DNA of 64,000 nucleotides from Rhynchopus sp. YZ270_cl-10 (GCA_964035575.1 OZ037841.1:620001-684000), one strand, 5' to 3'. Counted from the stretch's first letter, positions 30,848 to 42,164 are shown. A program made the numbers and translations. Notes: a model not told the origin generated them from the sequence alone.

Positions 30848-31126
30848 TTACTTTCCAGGGAACTGTGCGTTCTTCTGCTGCTCAAGCAGCTCCTGGAACT
30901 TCTGCTTGAAGTGCGCAGAGTGGTCACGCATCTTCTTGTTGAACTTGTCGGTGTGCTCCTTGATCATCTTCTCGAACTTGTCGTAGTGCTCCTTCATCTC
31001 GGGGGAGAGCGTGCTCTCGTCGGGCTTGTCCGCGAAGAACTTCTTGTTCTGCTCCTCCATCTTCTTACCGAACTCAGCATCGAGACGGTCAAGCTTGTCA
31101 GAGAACTCCTGGTAGGTGGTGCACAT
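30848..31126 (-). CDS. KMP-11: Kinetoplastid membrane protein 11 (KMP-11), copy b
   Basis: The protein is identical to copies a and c as far as I can read (92 residues). The similarity to the other copies starts about 55 bp past the stop and runs through the 5' leader to about 31200. After that it carries CAGAAGACCCAACCCA like copy a, while copy c does not. It lies directly upstream (in minus-strand order) of the interrupted surface-protein gene. See copy a for function and motifs. Confidence 0.96.
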   Translation of the reverse strand: MCTTYQEFSDKLDRLDAEFGKKMEEQNKKFFADKPDESTLSPEMKEHYDKFEKMIKEHTDKFNKKMRDHSAHFKQKFQELLEQQKNAQFPGK

Positions 31127-31482
31127 TGTTGCTGTGGTGTTGTGTTGTGTATAAATCTGTTTCGTGAGGGTTGTGAACAAATCATGCACAGAAGACCCAA
31201 CCCACAGCACAACCCCAGCCGCTGGTGGGTCAACACAAGATCGACACACCTGCGTGCACAAAGCCAGAAGCTCTTCACACCTGCATCGCACACAGAAGCG
31301 AACGTGCAGTGTGGCAACCCAACCCAATCCAGAGATCTCCCTTCTCACAGACGCTCACTCAACCATGTGAACGTGCAGCGTACCCCACCCACCCTCGCAG
31401 CACAGAGTGGACAACAAGTCAACACCTCTGAGCTGCCACACAGAAGACCCAACCCACCCAAACATGAAGACAAACAGATGCA

Positions 31483-31558
31483 TTCAGTAGACCATCGTGA
31501 AACGTATCCGGTTATAATCAGTGTCGATCAGCGAGCTGGGATTATGATTTGTCATCAT
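31483..31558. repeat. 76-bp core repeat, copy 4
   Basis: It lies about 360 bp upstream of KMP-11 copy b. Its flanks match copy 2 on both sides: GAAGACCCAACCCACCCAAA to the left, and GCATGCAGGACTTGGCCTC to the right as far as about 31615. Confidence 0.9.
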
Positions 31559-31605
31559 TTGCATGCAGGACTTGGCCTCAGGGTTTCGATGCTTTCTTTT
31601 GAGAC

Positions 31606-32038
31606 ATGAGGGCAAAGTTAGGCGTTCAAACGGACCTGGATTTCACAGGAAAACACAGCAACCTTATGCCTTATACGAAGGACATCTGCAGGTTGTCCGA
31701 CTCTTCAGCATTGACTCCGGTGCAGAGGGTGTCCATGCGCACTTTGGTGTGGTATTTGATGCGCGATTTCTCAAACGAGCACATCTTAGAAACCCTTAGC
31801 GAGCAAAATCAGAACTGAATTGAAGGAATTCCTCGGAGGACAAACTGCGGCATTTTCACTGGACAGATCCGCGGAGAAGTCTACGTTCATAAGTTGTTCA
31901 GCGTCACTAGCCCATTGAGAGGGAGACGGCATTTGCTGGTTCTCCACACCTTACCCGATGGGAACCATCAGGATGCAGAAGTTGTAATTGAAAGCATGAA
32001 AAAACAATATGATATCCAGATTGGATGTATTTCTTAGG
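31606..32038 (+). pseudogene. Possible plus-strand gene fragment
   Basis: A plus-strand frame reads MRAKLGVQTDLDFTGKHSN... to an in-frame TGA at 31816-31818. It continues in the same frame as CGIFTGQIRGEVYVHKLFSV...MKKQYDIQIGCIS with a stop at about 32038. Composition looks coding on this strand, but I recognise no family. It starts where the repeat around core copy 4 ends and stops shortly before core copy 5, like the frame at 21780. Low confidence. Confidence 0.3.
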
Positions 32039-32085
32039 CACTCTGCAGCTACTAATGTGTAGCTCGTCAAAGAGTCAAACATGCA

Positions 32086-32161
32086 TTCAGTAGACCATCG
32101 TGAAACGTATCCGGTTATAATCAGTGTCGATCAGCGAGCTGGGATTATGATTTGTCATCAT
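32086..32161. repeat. 76-bp core repeat, copy 5
   Basis: Left edge of the second 967-bp block. Unlike copies 1-4, no minus-strand gene start is recognisable just beyond it. Confidence 0.9.
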
Positions 32162-32726
32162 GTTCGTGGCAGGACAATGTTGAGAGAGAGAGGGAAGAAG
32201 GGCAAAAGGAAGGCGGGAAGAATTCAGCAAATAAGAAATTGGTGTTGACTTTAAGCGTATAATCCTCTGGTGTATCATATTGACGTGCAAATGTTTGGTC
32301 ATCATTTTCTATTTGACAGCACCCTTTACTGGGTGGACAAAGCGTGGGAAGAGAAGGCTGTGAGGACACTACACAGACACATGCGTGTGTGGATTGTGGA
32401 GCAGAAGGGCAAAGCGAAGATGTAACAAAGAACAACATCAAATGGGTGGGTGGTCGTTTGTTTGGTGAGATCATTTACATCTAAACTGCAAAATAAATCA
32501 AAAGAAAAAAGAAAGAAAACAGAAAACTTGAAACCTGAAAAGATGAATGAACATCACACACATCTCAAGAATAAAACATGAGTACAACGTGTCAACACGG
32601 GTGGCACCAGAACTCTCAAAAACAAAGGAAAAAGAGTAAAAGAGTAAAAGAGAAAGACAACACATTGTTTTTATCTAAAGCCTTGTGTCTCCTGCAAGGC
32701 ATCTGGGTTGGTCCTCAGCAGTGCAC

Positions 32727-33005
32727 TTACTTTCCAGGGAACTGTGCGTTCTTCTGCTGCTCAAGCAGCTCCTGGAACTTCTGCTTGAAGTGCGCAGAGT
32801 GGTCACGCATCTTCTTGTTGAACTTGTCGGTGTGCTCCTTGATCATCTTCTCGAACTTGTCGTAGTGCTCCTTCATCTCGGGGGAGAGCGTGCTCTCGTC
32901 GGGCTTGTCCGCGAAGAACTTCTTGTTCTGCTCCTCCATCTTCTTACCGAACTCAGCATCGAGACGGTCAAGCTTGTCAGAGAACTCCTGGTAGGTGGTG
33001 CACAT
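32727..33005 (-). CDS. KMP-11: Kinetoplastid membrane protein 11 (KMP-11), copy c
   Basis: The gene for the 92-residue protein is the same as copy b. It shares the whole 3' flank with copy a through the duplicated block but has lost the far 5' leader found in copies a and b. As the leader kept here still includes TATAAATCTGTTTCGTG and the ACCACAG site, expression is possible. See copy a for function. Confidence 0.96.
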   Translation of the reverse strand: MCTTYQEFSDKLDRLDAEFGKKMEEQNKKFFADKPDESTLSPEMKEHYDKFEKMIKEHTDKFNKKMRDHSAHFKQKFQELLEQQKNAQFPGK

Positions 33006-33318
33006 TGTTGCTGTGGTGTTGTGTTGTGTATAAATCTGTTTCGTGAGGGTTGCGGTATTCTGAAATATTGAAACACTGACATAAAAACGGATTGGGGCGG
33101 AGGGGGCATCTTTACTCTCCTTCTTTCACAGTGTCTTAATGTTAGACTTTTGTTATAATGAAAAGCAATAATAATTGGAATTGAGAACCCGAATAAAGGG
33201 TAGCAACACCGCTGGGGTAAAGAAGACAAACAAAGAGGGTGAATCTAAATCTCGCTTTTAGCCACCTAACAAGAAAATAGAAGAGAACGAAAAAAAAAAA
33301 AAAAAATCAAGATTGTGT

Positions 33319-34273
33319 CAGGGGTCGCGCTAACTTGCTACCGACTACCGTAGATTTTTGGCGATTTTGCTCGGTACGTTTTTTTTTTGCAAACCGGGGT
33401 TTCCTTACTAAAACCGGAGAAACTCATATTTCATTGTAAGGGTACCATAGCGCGTTTTTGCACACACATGTGACCCCACCGTGGAGAGCAATTGGCTCGC
33501 GCAATCAAAAGAAAGCAGAGAAAAGGGAAAAGAAAAAAGACAAAAGTTGGGTACCGTGCGCCTGCGGCGCTACCTACTGTTCTCAGTCAAGAACACCACA
33601 ATTTCATCTGAAGCTGTGTTTTCAGACTTCAAAATGACTCTTGTTTACGAGAATCGGCAGTCTCGAAAAGTGCACAGGAATAAAAAATGGTGAGAACTTA
33701 AATACCGAAAACTCGTCCATTTTTCCAAAATGACCCCATCACTTTCTGCAATTGCACGATGCGATCAACAAAAACGCCTACCCCTTTTTCGTGATCTGGG
33801 AACATGCTTGCAGGGGTTTCCTTACTAAAACCAGCGAATCTCACATTTCATAGTAAGGGTACTTTAGAGTGTTTTTGTACACACATGTGACCCCACCGTG
33901 GAGAGCAATCGGCTCGTACAATCAAAAGAACGCAGAGAAAAGGGAAAAAGAAAAGACAAAAGTTGGGTACCGTGCGCCTGCGGCGCTACCTACTGTTCTC
34001 AGTGGTGTCAAACGCCACAATTTCATCTGAAGCTGGATTTTCAGACCTGAAAATGCCCTTGATTAAGAGTATGGGTTCATATTTTGTGAAAATTTAAGTC
34101 ACTAAAATTTTGTCCATTTTTCCGAATATGCCCCACCACAGAACGGGATTGGCTCGGAAATGCCACAAAACACTGTTTTTTCACCCCCCAGACGTAAGGC
34201 TATTTGAGGTACGTTTTTTGGTACCGTTTTTCCATTTTTTCGCCGGTTTTCCCCAAAATTAGCGCGACCCCTG
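33319..34273. mobile_element. Non-autonomous hAT-type element, hAT-1 family
   Basis: The TIRs CAGGGGTCGCGCTAA are perfect and the 8-bp duplication GATTGTGT is perfect (33311-33318 and 34274-34281). It is colinear with 15063-16015, with small indels and substitutions. It has two GCGCCTGCGGCGC boxes (about 33556 and 33973). It carries no transposase. Confidence 0.95.
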
Positions 34274-34315
34274 GATTGTGTGTACGCAAGAAAAGGATGA
34301 TATAGGTATGGTTTT

Positions 34316-34409
34316 CCTACACGGTGGCCCGAACGGACCCTTAGGGTACGGTCCGCGGGGGGTACCCCCCGGGGTACCCCTCAAAGGGTCCGACGGGCCA
34401 CCGTGTAGG
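34316..34409. repeat. 94-bp GC-rich fold-back
   Basis: CCTACACGGTGGCCCG at the left pairs with its complement at the right, and GGACCCTT with AAGGGTCC. The centre is GGGGGGTACCCCCC-like. It may be a small fold-back element, but I see no target duplication. Confidence 0.8.
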
Positions 34410-34440
34410 GGGGAAACACAAAAAAAAGAAACGGAATAAT

Positions 34441-34988
34441 CAGGGAAATAGCTCCATATACCGAATTATGCGACATCGCATAATTCTGGATTTTTGGGGA
34501 AAAAAAAAAAAAAAAAAAAAAAAGAGGGATTTTTGGGCACTTTTGGGGGCCCCTCGCCCGACCCCCAGATCTCCCAAATGACTGGAATGATGGAATCTTA
34601 AAATTTTCGCTCGCTGCGTTTGCAGAGGTACCGTACCCCTTATTTTTTTTTGCCTGCGGCGCCATTTTCCTTTTTTGCTCCGCAAAAAAGGGTTTGTTGA
34701 GTGGCTGTGTGGTTGTAAACCAGCATTTTTACACCGTACCCTATTTTTTTTTCGCCTGCGGCGCCATTTATTTTTTTCCCACACGGTTAGTGGAACGTAA
34801 GGTGCAAGACCAAGCTCCGTAATAAAGGATTACATTCCGTTGTTTTTTGTTATCTCGCAATTTGACCTTTCGCCTCTCCACTCAGGGAGGCTTGCGCAAA
34901 GCGCACAACGACCGCTTTCGACCGGGCGAAAAAAAATTTCGTTTTCGCATAATTCCTGATTTTGGAGGAAAACCAAGCTATTTCCCTG
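34441..34988. mobile_element. Non-autonomous hAT-type element, hAT-3 family
   Basis: The ends CAGGGAAATAGCT and AGCTATTTCCCTG are inverted, with CGCATAATTC blocks further in. The 8-bp duplication GGAATAAT is perfect (34433-34440 and 34989-34996). It has two CTGCGGCGCC boxes (about 34650 and 34752), each followed by ATTT and TGCTCCGCAAAA-type sequence. It has no coding capacity. Confidence 0.93.
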
Positions 34989-35000
34989 GGAATAATGTCA

Positions 35001-35031
<31 letters not shown>

Positions 35032-35874
35032 GAGAAAACAGAGAAAAGAAAAGAAAATCTGAAAGTGCAAAAAAAAAAACGCACCACCAAGTCAGGTGGG
35101 GGTGTTTGCTATTCCATCGAATCGTGAGGGGAAAGGTAGCGTTGATAAAAAAGGAAGGGGAAAAAAAGAGAAGTTGAAAGATGAATGTGCCTCACATTTG
35201 TTTTCGGCTCTGAGAACTGGCAGTCGCAATTTAATGAAAAGAAAAAAGAAAAAAAGAAAAAGAAACAACAACTCAGATAGAGGAGGGAAAAGGCGTATAC
35301 TAGTGACAATATATACATCTAAGGGTGGAAGGCGCGCAAATTACCCTATAGCAACACTGCTGAGGCAGCGAAGGGAAATCGTAACTTCTGGCACTACGTG
35401 TTATGGAGTTTTTTTGCACTGGAGCGCTAGAGAATTGGTATGTCCGAAGGAAAACAAAAAAAAAGCACAGCTCCACAGATGCAGTCACTGAACACCTTTG
35501 TTGGGATTGGCAAATCCCTCAAAAAATAACCGATTCATATCATTTCAATTCAAGGGGAACAGAAGAATTGAACAAAAAATTTCAACAATAAAAAGAAATA
35601 ACACCAAAGGCGAAGCTGTGGCAGTGCGGTGATGAACCACGTTTAGTACACAGGACAAGAAAAAAAAGGAGAAAAACGACAGCCATAGAAGATAGGCTGC
35701 CGAACTGCGTCACCTCTCCGCTCATCATGTGCACAAACAAAGAAAACCTGTCAGATGAATCATGCCTCTCGTACACACACACATCTAACAACAGGAGAAA
35801 AGAAACCTGAAATGCGAAAAAAAAATACGAAAAATATGAAGGAAGAAAAAAAAACGCAAAGTACCACCTCCACA

Positions 35875-35894
35875 GATAACAGACATCTGTTATC
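35875..35894. repeat. Short perfect hairpin
   Basis: GATAACAGA and TCTGTTATC form a 9-bp stem around a 2-nt loop. It is isolated; the function is unknown. Confidence 0.6.
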
Positions 35895-36324
35895 GGCCTT
35901 AGTTAATAGAACCGGCGAGAGGAGCACTTCGTACACAAGGAAAGAAAGAAATAAAGAATGGAAAGATTGAAAAAGATGCACCATGTCTCACAGTGGACAC
36001 ACATACACATCTTTTACTATCGTAATCGCGCTGGAACACGCTGGGTTTTGAAGAATAGGCTGTCTCTTCGTCACAGAGACAGCTGTTCATACAAGGATAA
36101 GAAAGAGAGAGAAAAGCAAATGAAAGGTAAGATGACCCACATTCTTATAGCGCTTTTTGGCCACTATGAAACGTGAAAGGTGAGCGTGTATAATGAATGC
36201 ACTACCTTGGACAAAAAAAAAAAAAAAAGCGGGGCAGAAAGAGAGAGAGAGAGAGATTAAAAAAGCAAAAGATGGCGGGTATTACACCGCGTAAAGGCAC
36301 GGCAAAGAAGAAAGAAAAGTTTAT

Positions 36325-36359
36325 AAGATGACCCTAAGCCTCTCGTGCTTAGTCGCCTT
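36325..36359. repeat. Family A hairpin repeat
   Basis: AAGATGACCCTAAGC, loop CTCTCGT, GCTTAGTCGCCTT. It follows GTTTAT and is very close to the copy at 10842. Confidence 0.8.
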
Positions 36360-38648
36360 ACGTTACCTCAGAGAAAAGGTTGTGAAGATGAGCCGAAGGT
36401 TCTCAGTCTTAGTCAAACCTTAAAAAAGTAAGAGAGTTGCGCGAAAATGACATTCGCCAGTTGATATTCCCCCGCAATGCTGCGTGATCGGATGGCAGCT
36501 GCATTGTCCCCATGCGATACGACACTTTGTTATTGACGATAATTCGTCAAAAAAAAGGGAAACAAAGTTTGACTTAAAATACAAAGCCCTCTCGTGAACA
36601 GTGTACTTTTGGTTTCATGGTGTACCGGGGGGTGGGATCCAACCATGCAGTCCTATCCTTCGTGGTTTACATCCGAAAAAAAAACAAACAAAAGAAGGAA
36701 AAACCCTAAGCCTTCCACGCTTAGTCAGTCACCTCCAAAAGAAGAGCGAGAGGTTGTGAACACGACATCTTACGCATGAGCGTGTTCAGCTGCATGACAG
36801 AAAACATTTAAAAAAATATAGAAGACCAATATTGGCACCTAAAGAAGGAAGTAAAGAAAAAAATTTCTAAAGATGCAGAAAAAACAAATATTGCTTTGAA
36901 ATACAAAGCCCTCTCATGACTGTGTACCTTGGTGCGACCAGCACTGCGGGGTGAACCCGAACCGAAGTTTAAAAAAAAAAACAGTTGTCCAATAAAAGAA
37001 ACTTGAAAAGATGGTTCTCGGGAGGTCTCGCTTGGGACACAAAAATAAAAATGACACAAATGAAATATGAGTGTGCTTCGCTACAGGAAACATTCGCAGG
37101 GTAATTATCCTGCATTTGATTTCAAAATCACATAAACATCTAAGCAGACCAAGAAAACCGGAAGACAAAAAAAGAATCATGACCATTATCTACATGGCAG
37201 CGATTAGTAGAGAGAGCATAATAGTTGCGAAGAAATTTTGATGTTAGACTATCACGGGATAGCCATGCTTTTCTTCACATACCATGATCCTCACAAGAGA
37301 GCAAATAGAAGAGAGATACCGTAAGAGTTGTTGAAACGTGCCAAAACACAGCTCATGCAAAGGGTGGGAAGTTCGAGTGTTCCGTAAGAGAACAGAGGCG
37401 GTTCACAACCGCTTGAAAAACACATCCCTTTCCCCCCTAAATGACCCATGATTTTGCACGATAGTTACCGTGGGGGCATAGCAGGGGACCCTCAGGGGGC
37501 AATCATTTGCACAGTTCGTCAATGCCATCCAGTGTCATCGCTTTGGTAGAGCGATTTGCCTTACGGCATCGGTTGACTCCTTACGTAGGGTAATAAAAGG
37601 GGGGAGTACTGCTCAATAATCAATACCTAATACTTAATCGAAATTTAAAAAAAAAACGTACCAAGAATTGATTCAAAAAAAGAAAATTTTGAAAAGATGA
37701 AATGTGCCTTTCGTGTCCTTTACACACGTTAAAAAAAAGAAAGGTTGGTACGATGAACCTGAGCCTCAGTCACCTTCAATTTTTTTCTTTTTGGAAGAAG
37801 AAAAACACAACACATATTTGACAGGAGAAATCGTAGGGGTTTTTTAGTACCACTCTCTCGATCTGCCCAGACCAGGAAATGGCCTTGGGGGGGTTTTTTT
37901 TTGGTGTTTCTCAAAAAAAGGTGAAGCTGATAGTGCAAAAAGCCTCTGGGATGCAGGCAGCTGGCACTCCGCGGGTTAAAAAAAAGGGGGAAACACCTCT
38001 ATAAAAATGCCGAGATTAACAAAGCAATCGCATGAGATGAACCTAGTGAAATGTTTTAGGTCACCTGAGACTCACCTCTCAGACCATGGCATTCCCTCAA
38101 TAAAACGGAGGGGATATTTGATAACTGAATGTGTGCAACGCGGGTTTTTTTTTGCACCCAGATCTGGCGAGATTCTCAGAAGGCAAAAAAAAAATGCAGT
38201 TAACGAGTACAAAAAAAAGGCGCCTCGTTTTTCCCCTGTACAATCCAACCTAAAAAAAGCATGACACAGCTTTTCCTGTGGACGAGAGGATCTCTGCAAA
38301 AAAGGCTGCAAGCATAATGATCGAACGGCATTGTGTTTTATTATGGGCAGTGAAACGAGGCAAAAAAAGGGGAGGCCTATTTTACCACTATCGTTATCGT
38401 GCGGGGAACACGCTGGGTTTGAAGTAAAAAAAAAAAAAAAAAAAAAGCAAAACAAAGCCCAAGAGAATCACTATGATGACCCCTCTCATCTACATCACCA
38501 AAAAAAAAAACAACACAAAAGAGGGGGGGGCGGCGGTGGCAAAACTGCACAAAAAAAGGGGGAGAAAATGGTAACTCATTCCAAATTCGTTCGAAGAAAA
38601 TCACAACAAAAATACTTCACGCCATTCGCATTACAACCCTCTTAAAAG

Positions 38649-38738
38649 AGAAGCTGAAAGTGCAAACGCCTCACCGGATCGGCGGACGCAGACACTGGTT
38701 CCCCCCGCGGGTTATCAAAAACCCCAGAGAGCACTTCA
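38649..38738. repeat. Family B tRNA-like repeat
   Basis: GAAGCTGAAAGTGCAAACG leader, CCTCACCGG, GGCGGACGCAG, GCGGGTTATC with extra A, CCCCAGAGAGCACTTC. Terminal pairing is kept; the GGTTATC loop is enlarged. Confidence 0.75.
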
Positions 38739-38874
38739 GTTGGTATACAGCCCAAGTTTCTATTGTGTCGTTTTTAATTATGTCGGTTTACCCCCCTTCC
38801 GACACCCAAAAAACGACATTCAAGATGGGTTCTGCGTGCAAATGCCTCATCGAAGGGGTGGGTGGAGGGGTGGA

Positions 38875-39021
38875 CAGTGTTGGTTTAGTGCAGCACCCCA
38901 AAAGTTTAGCACAGTTTAGTACAGTTTAGTACAGTTTAGTACAGTTTAGTACAGTTTAGTACAGTTTAGTACAGTTTAGTACACCTGTTTTTTAACACCT
39001 GTATTAAACCTGCCAACACTG
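38875..39021. mobile_element. 147-bp hAT-type MITE with a 10-bp repeat inside
   Basis: The ends CAGTGTTGG and CCAACACTG are inverted, with TTTA further in. The flanking 8-mers GGGGTGGA and GGGGCGGA differ at one position. Inside are about eight copies of GTTTAGTACA (about 38905-38983). It lies in a family-B-like sequence (GTGCAAATGCCTCATCG). Confidence 0.75.
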
Positions 39022-40133
39022 GGGGCGGAGGGGATAGAACGCACACCCCACCTAATAGAGACAGTAGGAAACCCTGGTCTGACATTTTTTTTTTTTGTTG
39101 TTGTTGTAATCGACAATCACTGTATACCTGAATAAAGATCTGTACTCAATGTTGTCTGAAACCCATTTCTTTTGATAGATACCCCACCAAAGTAGCTTCT
39201 GTACTACTGTCGCCTCGAAGGCATTTTTTTTTTTTTAGCTAATGTTTCGTTCGTTTGTTTATTTTCGTTCAAGGCGTCTCGCAACGGAGTTTTATTTTTC
39301 GTTTTTTTTTTGGTTAAAGGTGGAAGGGTTTAGTGGTCAAAACAAATATGGAATAAGTGAACACAACACACACAACTTGGGGCCATATTCTGCGCAAGAA
39401 TCACCCCCATTAGTTAATCAAACACACAACAATAGGGTGCAGACGGCGCGATTGCAAAGTTGATGGTACAAAAAATAAAAATATAATAAAAACGTCTCAG
39501 GGACGCAGGCACCGATGCTCTGTGGAATGTCAAACGGCTTTCTTCTGCAAGGAAGTGATCGGAATAACAGTAGGCACTAGATAAGTTTTTTTTTTCGTTA
39601 ATTGCACAATCCTCCTGTATCACAGTCATACAGAAAAACGTTGGCGGGGTAAAAAACATTGGTGGATTTGAGGTTCGGAAGAAAAAAGTAGTATTGTTGG
39701 TGTTCATCTTTTAAAACAACCAAGTTTTCCACAAAAAAAAAAAAAAAAAAAAAAAAAACCTCCAGGGTTTTTACCCTATCAACGTTTAACTGTTTGACTG
39801 TGGGTGTGATTGGCGACTGCGCCGTCAGAACTATCCTTTAAAGCAAACTTGTCGGATAATAAAAATGAAAGTTGTGAAGTACAAACGCCTCTGTGGATAC
39901 AGGCATCGGACAAAAAAAAATAATGGTCGTGTTGTTGGTTTTTGAAGACAGCACACGGTTAGATTTCTGAGCAAAACCGTGCGATAAATTCTGACTAAGA
40001 GAAAAAATGCTTTTATAAGGAACACTCTGGCTGCAGTGTGATGTGTCTAAGAGACCGTGACAGAGATGAGACGTTTAGGAACTTTGGGGGGAAAAAACTT
40101 ACAGTACTCTAAATATGTTTGTCGTCCAAAAAA

Positions 40134-40335
40134 GATCGGGTCTTTTGTTTGTGCGCTCAAAGCCGGGAAAACAAAAAGGTGAACAAATGTGTTAAACTGA
40201 AGTACGGTTGTTGTGGTTAATTGAGTACTCAAAGAAAACAAGCAAGCTTCTGTTTTTTTCAATCCGTTTTGTTTGCCCTGCAGCGCTGCCTCCAATCTTT
40301 TTAGAATTGACAACAAGTTGTTTTATCAAAAAAAA
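40134..40335. mobile_element. Dispersed 200-bp repeat (R200), copy 1
   Basis: The sequence from GATCGGGTCTTTTGTTTG to GTTGTTTTATCAAAA recurs almost unchanged at 63433-63634 and diverged at about 41075-41367. Here it splits a sequence that is continuous at about 5330-5360 (TTTGTCGTCC, A-run, GTCGCTAAATCAAC). That gives an empty-site comparison. There are no clear TIRs; insertion is in an A-run. The class is unknown, perhaps SINE-like. Confidence 0.75.
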
Positions 40336-40879
40336 GTCGCTAAATCAACTACACCAAAACCTTTAAATCCGCCTTATTTGAATCAATATATTTGGAGTAC
40401 TGTAATGAACCCCGGAGTGTAGCACTAGAGTTGCTGACAGGGAAAACTGTAAGCAGGGTTGTAGTGTTGACACTCAATGTGTCCCACACTTTTTGTTCGC
40501 CAATCATTTTGTTTTTTTTATTTGAAATATATTTATTTTCATCTATTGGTGTAGAGAGTGTGACATAAGTACAGGCACCGTGGGTGTGTGCCAAAATAGA
40601 CATTGTCGCTAATCGTCGCTGCCCTGATAAATTACACAATATTTTGAAATAAAAACCCATTTTCCATCTAGAGTTTTATTGTTCACTTTGTCAAAATCTC
40701 TTTGTTTTTCTCTTTGTCTATTTTTCCTGCATTTTTTATTCTCTTCTTTGTACTTTCTTTTGTTTTGGTCGTTGTTAGATAAGCTCAATCGCCTATCGAG
40801 TTCTGTGAATAGCACGGAACTCCTTTTCATGTGTATCCATGGAAATCAGTATCATATGTGATACCGGGGAAAAAAATGT

Positions 40880-40917
40880 AAGATGACCCTAAGCCTTTCT
40901 GTGCTTAGGGTCACCTT
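40880..40917. repeat. Family A hairpin repeat with an 11-bp perfect stem
   Basis: TGACCCTAAGC pairs perfectly with GCTTAGGGTCA around an 8-nt loop, CTTTCTGT. AAG/CTT pairs further out with one A-C mismatch. In the consensus the right arm lacks the extra GG, so both sides match here where other copies bulge. Confidence 0.85.
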
Positions 40918-41074
40918 CACAATAGAGAAAAATAAAAAAATGAAAGTGGGAGTGCTGAAGAAGAACACCCTAACTGGCCTCTGTCAGTGTGGAGTAGTTC
41001 CTGCAATGACAGGAGGCCAACAATTGGTAGTACACTGGAGCCCAAAGCGGAAGCTGTGGAAGAAGAGAAAAAAA

Positions 41075-41367
41075 ATATCGGGTCTTTGTTTGTGCGCTCG
41101 CCGGGGCGTAACAAAAAATGGAAAAAGTGTACACTAAACTGCAATTAATGTTGGTGTCTGTGAATTCAAAATGAATCGCAACAAAAAAAATTGCAATGAT
41201 TTTGTTCTCCGTTTCTTTTCTTGATAAATTGTTGGAGTAGTGTAGTTGCCTCGGGTTGTGTTGCCACAGTTTGTGCAATCTACACTGTAGTGTTTCTTTT
41301 TCCCCCTGCCCAAAAAAAACGCTTGCCTCCAATCATTTTAGTACTGACAACTCAAAGATGTTGTTAT
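41075..41367. repeat. R200 repeat, diverged copy
   Basis: It starts ATCGGGTCTTTGTTTGTGCG and ends in CCTCCAATCATTTTAGTACTG and GTTGTTAT. Its middle is about 90 bp longer than in the other copies. The large hAT-type element at 41368 interrupts its last few bases. Confidence 0.65.
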
Positions 41368-42164
41368 CAGGGGCTCCGCTACCGTATAAAGTTCTGTTGC
41401 GGCGCAACAGAAGTCTGAAAATTTTCAAAAAAAAAAAAAAAAAAAAAAAAAAACCTAATGAGTCAACACTACACCTAGGTGCCGGCCTATTACTCGTCTA
41501 GTAGGCAAGGGGGAAGTACAGACACCACCGCAGCCAGGACACCTCCCTGAGGCTCTTTACAATGATGAGAATATTAACCAAAACCCCACACCAAGTGTGA
41601 CTCTCACTCACACCGCTGGCGGGCACACTTCGGCACGTGCCTGTGAGGGCTGCCCTGATTGATCTTCCCAGTAACTAGCGAATGCTGCCTGAGTATAAAA
41701 AAAACCATGGTTGAACCACGAGAGTACCATGGGGAACTGGGTTGCTGACCGCACCATCCAGGCTGTACCTCAATTTTTTTTGCCTGCGGCGCCATTTTTC
41801 CTTTTTTGCTCCGCAAAAAATGATTCGATGTGTGACTCTGTGCTGTAAAAAGCTAGATTTTTACACTGTACCCTAAATTTTTTTTTCGCCTGCGGCGCCA
41901 TTTGTTTGATTTTTTTTTTGCTTCGGGAAGCCTCTTTTTTACTTTCAACGGATGACATCCGTCCGATTTTGAGAAACCCCCCCTCTCCCCCCCCGGAGAA
42001 GATTGTAAATTTGGCAACCTGAAGTTTTCGGCTTTTGGACAGACGTAAAAAAATTCGAAAACCAGCGGAAGTGGATTTCCGAGCTCCCCGCTTTTCACCA
42101 CAAAAAAAATCGACCACTTTAGTGGAGTAGAAGTTACTGGGGGGGGCCGAATAAACGAGGTAAT

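Larger units (their letters stand above)
32086..33052. repeat. 967-bp duplicated block with KMP-11, copy 2
   Basis: It matches 18302-19268. It ends abruptly in the KMP-11 leader at GAGGGTTG, after which the sequence is unrelated (GGTATTCTGAAATATTG here). Confidence 0.92.
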
